From Prevotella sp. CAG:1092 (GTDB lineage: Bacteria; Bacteroidota; Bacteroidia; Bacteroidales; Bacteroidaceae), in assembly GCA_000436915.1 (NCBI GenBank), contig HF994071.1:3508-11230 (forward strand): 7,723 nt of DNA, in the 5' to 3' direction. Position numbers and translations under genes: made by a program. The notes under the pieces are model-generated. The model had not been told where the DNA came from and did not search any database. It saw nothing but the letters and a program-made list of their open reading frames with translations. Positions 6,820 to 7,723 of the stretch are shown here, piece after piece (the stretch's first letter is position 1; the number at the start of each line of letters is the position of its first letter).

Positions 6820-7723
6820 TTATTTAAGATTGGTAAGCCATGAAGGCACTTTGCGTAAGCGTGTCTGCAACTGAGCCTGGTATAGAGATAGAGGTTCTAC
6901 CATGGTGCCATGCGACAAGTCTACAGTTACCTGATCAGGATTGAAGGTTGTTGCACCCTGGAAGCCAGCGATGATAGGCTTTAAGAAACGGTTGTTGCGT
7001 GTCCATAGGTTGAATTCGCCTACTGAAGTTCCTGTCTCGGTATAGTTCCATAGCACAAGGTCTGCCAAATGGTTAGGACCAAATGTTACATCGCCACCTG
7101 CATGGTTAGGCAAGAAACCACCCGAACATTTATCTATAAGAGTGGCACGAGGCTGAGTGCTGTGAGATTCGAATGTGCTTGTAGCTGCAGTTGTGCAATT
7201 CATGATTACGGTACCGATGGAAGTCTTGGAAACTCCTGTAGAGTGTTCCTGACCTGCCATATCGTTGATGTTTGCCAACAATACATGTGATGAGGCTTCT
7301 GAACGTATGGCTGCATGACCCTTTTGCCCCTCTATGCTACAGTCGATAACAGAAACATTAGCGCTAAGCATCACGCTTGCTGCTTCGATGACATCGATGA
7401 AGCGGCAACGACGAATCCAGCCGTTAGCCTGACGATGGAAAGCAATCATCTTGTATCCGCTATCGTGGATGCCACTTGGCTCATGGTGGATGTATGGTTC
7501 GTGGAAGTTGCCACGGAAGGCAATGTCTTCGATACCGCAACCAACATGATGCTGGAATCTGTGAAGAGTCCATCCCCATGAAGCATCAACGCTATGCATC
7601 AATGGCTCCTTGAAACGTAGAGTGTTGCCTTCGATGCGCTCAATGGTAAGATACTCGTTTACCTGTACGCCATCGTTGATGAATGTCTTCCATTCAGAAG
7701 TCACTACATCATATGGTGCAACC
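6820..7723 (-). CDS. Right-handed beta-helix protein, DUF4955-like (N-terminus cut by window edge)
   Basis: The frame runs from the window edge to TAA at 6820-6822, giving 300 visible residues. A GTG at 7704 is internal, because the frame continues upstream without a stop (VAPYDV precedes it). Residues about 60-180 show the rungs of a parallel beta-helix: CGIEDIAFRG, NGWIRRCRFIDV, VSVIDCSIEG, SSHVLLANI and GTVIMNCT, each with an inward hydrophobic pattern. The C-terminal part (about 200-300; GGFLPNHAGGD at 201-211, FGPNHLADLVLWNY at 214-227) resembles the DUF4955 region of Bacteroidetes proteins as I remember it. The part at 54-96 is rich in histidine (eight residues, including two HH pairs). 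Beta-helix folds are common in polysaccharide lyases and hydrolases, and the neighbourhood suggests a glycan substrate, but no lyase family can be assigned. It is the most upstream visible gene of the operon, 38 bases before the next. Confidence 0.75.
   Translation of the reverse strand, partial: VAPYDVVTSEWKTFINDGVQVNEYLTIERIEGNTLRFKEPLMHSVDASWGWTLHRFQHHVGCGIEDIAFRGNFHEPYIHHEPSGIHDSGYKMIAFHRQANGWIRRCRFIDVIEAASVMLSANVSVIDCSIEGQKGHAAIRSEASSHVLLANINDMAGQEHSTGVSKTSIGTVIMNCTTAATSTFESHSTQPRATLIDKCSGGFLPNHAGGDVTFGPNHLADLVLWNYTETGTSVGEFNLWTRNNRFLKPIIAGFQGATTFNPDQVTVDLSHGTMVEPLSLYQAQLQTRLRKVPSWLTNLK

Noticed and set aside
7702..7704. GTG at 7704 as the start of the beta-helix protein
   Set aside because: The frame stays open to the window edge, and the remaining sequence already starts inside the fold, so this is a partial gene, not a GTG-started one.

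Overview
The window looks like Bacteroidales DNA, most likely Prevotella- or Bacteroides-like. The evidence is a run of fimbrillin-type lipoproteins whose lipidated cysteines are followed by acidic residues, start codons without Shine-Dalgarno sequences, a TAnnTTTG-type promoter box, and a DUF1573 domain. All six genes lie on the minus strand, so transcription runs from high to low coordinates. The plus strand carries no credible gene.

Region 7723-1806 reads as one operon. In transcription order it encodes: (E) the C-terminal 300 residues of a right-handed beta-helix protein resembling DUF4955 proteins, cut by the window edge; (A) a divergent 329-residue fimbrillin-like lipoprotein; (B) a 512-residue and (C) a 500-residue lipoprotein, each a fimbrillin-like module joined to a C-terminal jelly-roll, carbohydrate-binding-like domain; and (D) a short 270-residue fimbrillin-like lipoprotein. 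Spacers are 38, 34, 75 and 22 bases and contain no recognisable promoter or terminator. The B-C spacer is built from six exact-register 8-base units, and the A-B spacer from two 12-base units. A strong intrinsic terminator at 1716-1762 closes the operon.

Region 1645-1 is a separate transcription unit with its own -7 box. It encodes a secreted polysaccharide lyase of family PL8, close in key sequence blocks to chondroitin AC lyase, with all the catalytic positions I could align intact. Unusually, a DUF1573-like Ig-fold domain sits between the signal peptide and the lyase toroid. The gene runs off the left edge, so its C-terminal beta-sandwich part is not visible.

The simplest reading is a glycan-targeting locus. 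The PL8 enzyme would cleave chondroitin- or hyaluronan-type glycosaminoglycans. The lipoproteins, probably displayed on the cell surface, may form a fimbria-like or glycan-binding layer, and the beta-helix protein may be a second polysaccharide-active enzyme. No SusC/SusD pair, sulfatase or regulator is visible. The link between the lyase and the fimbrillin operon is therefore inferred from adjacency only.
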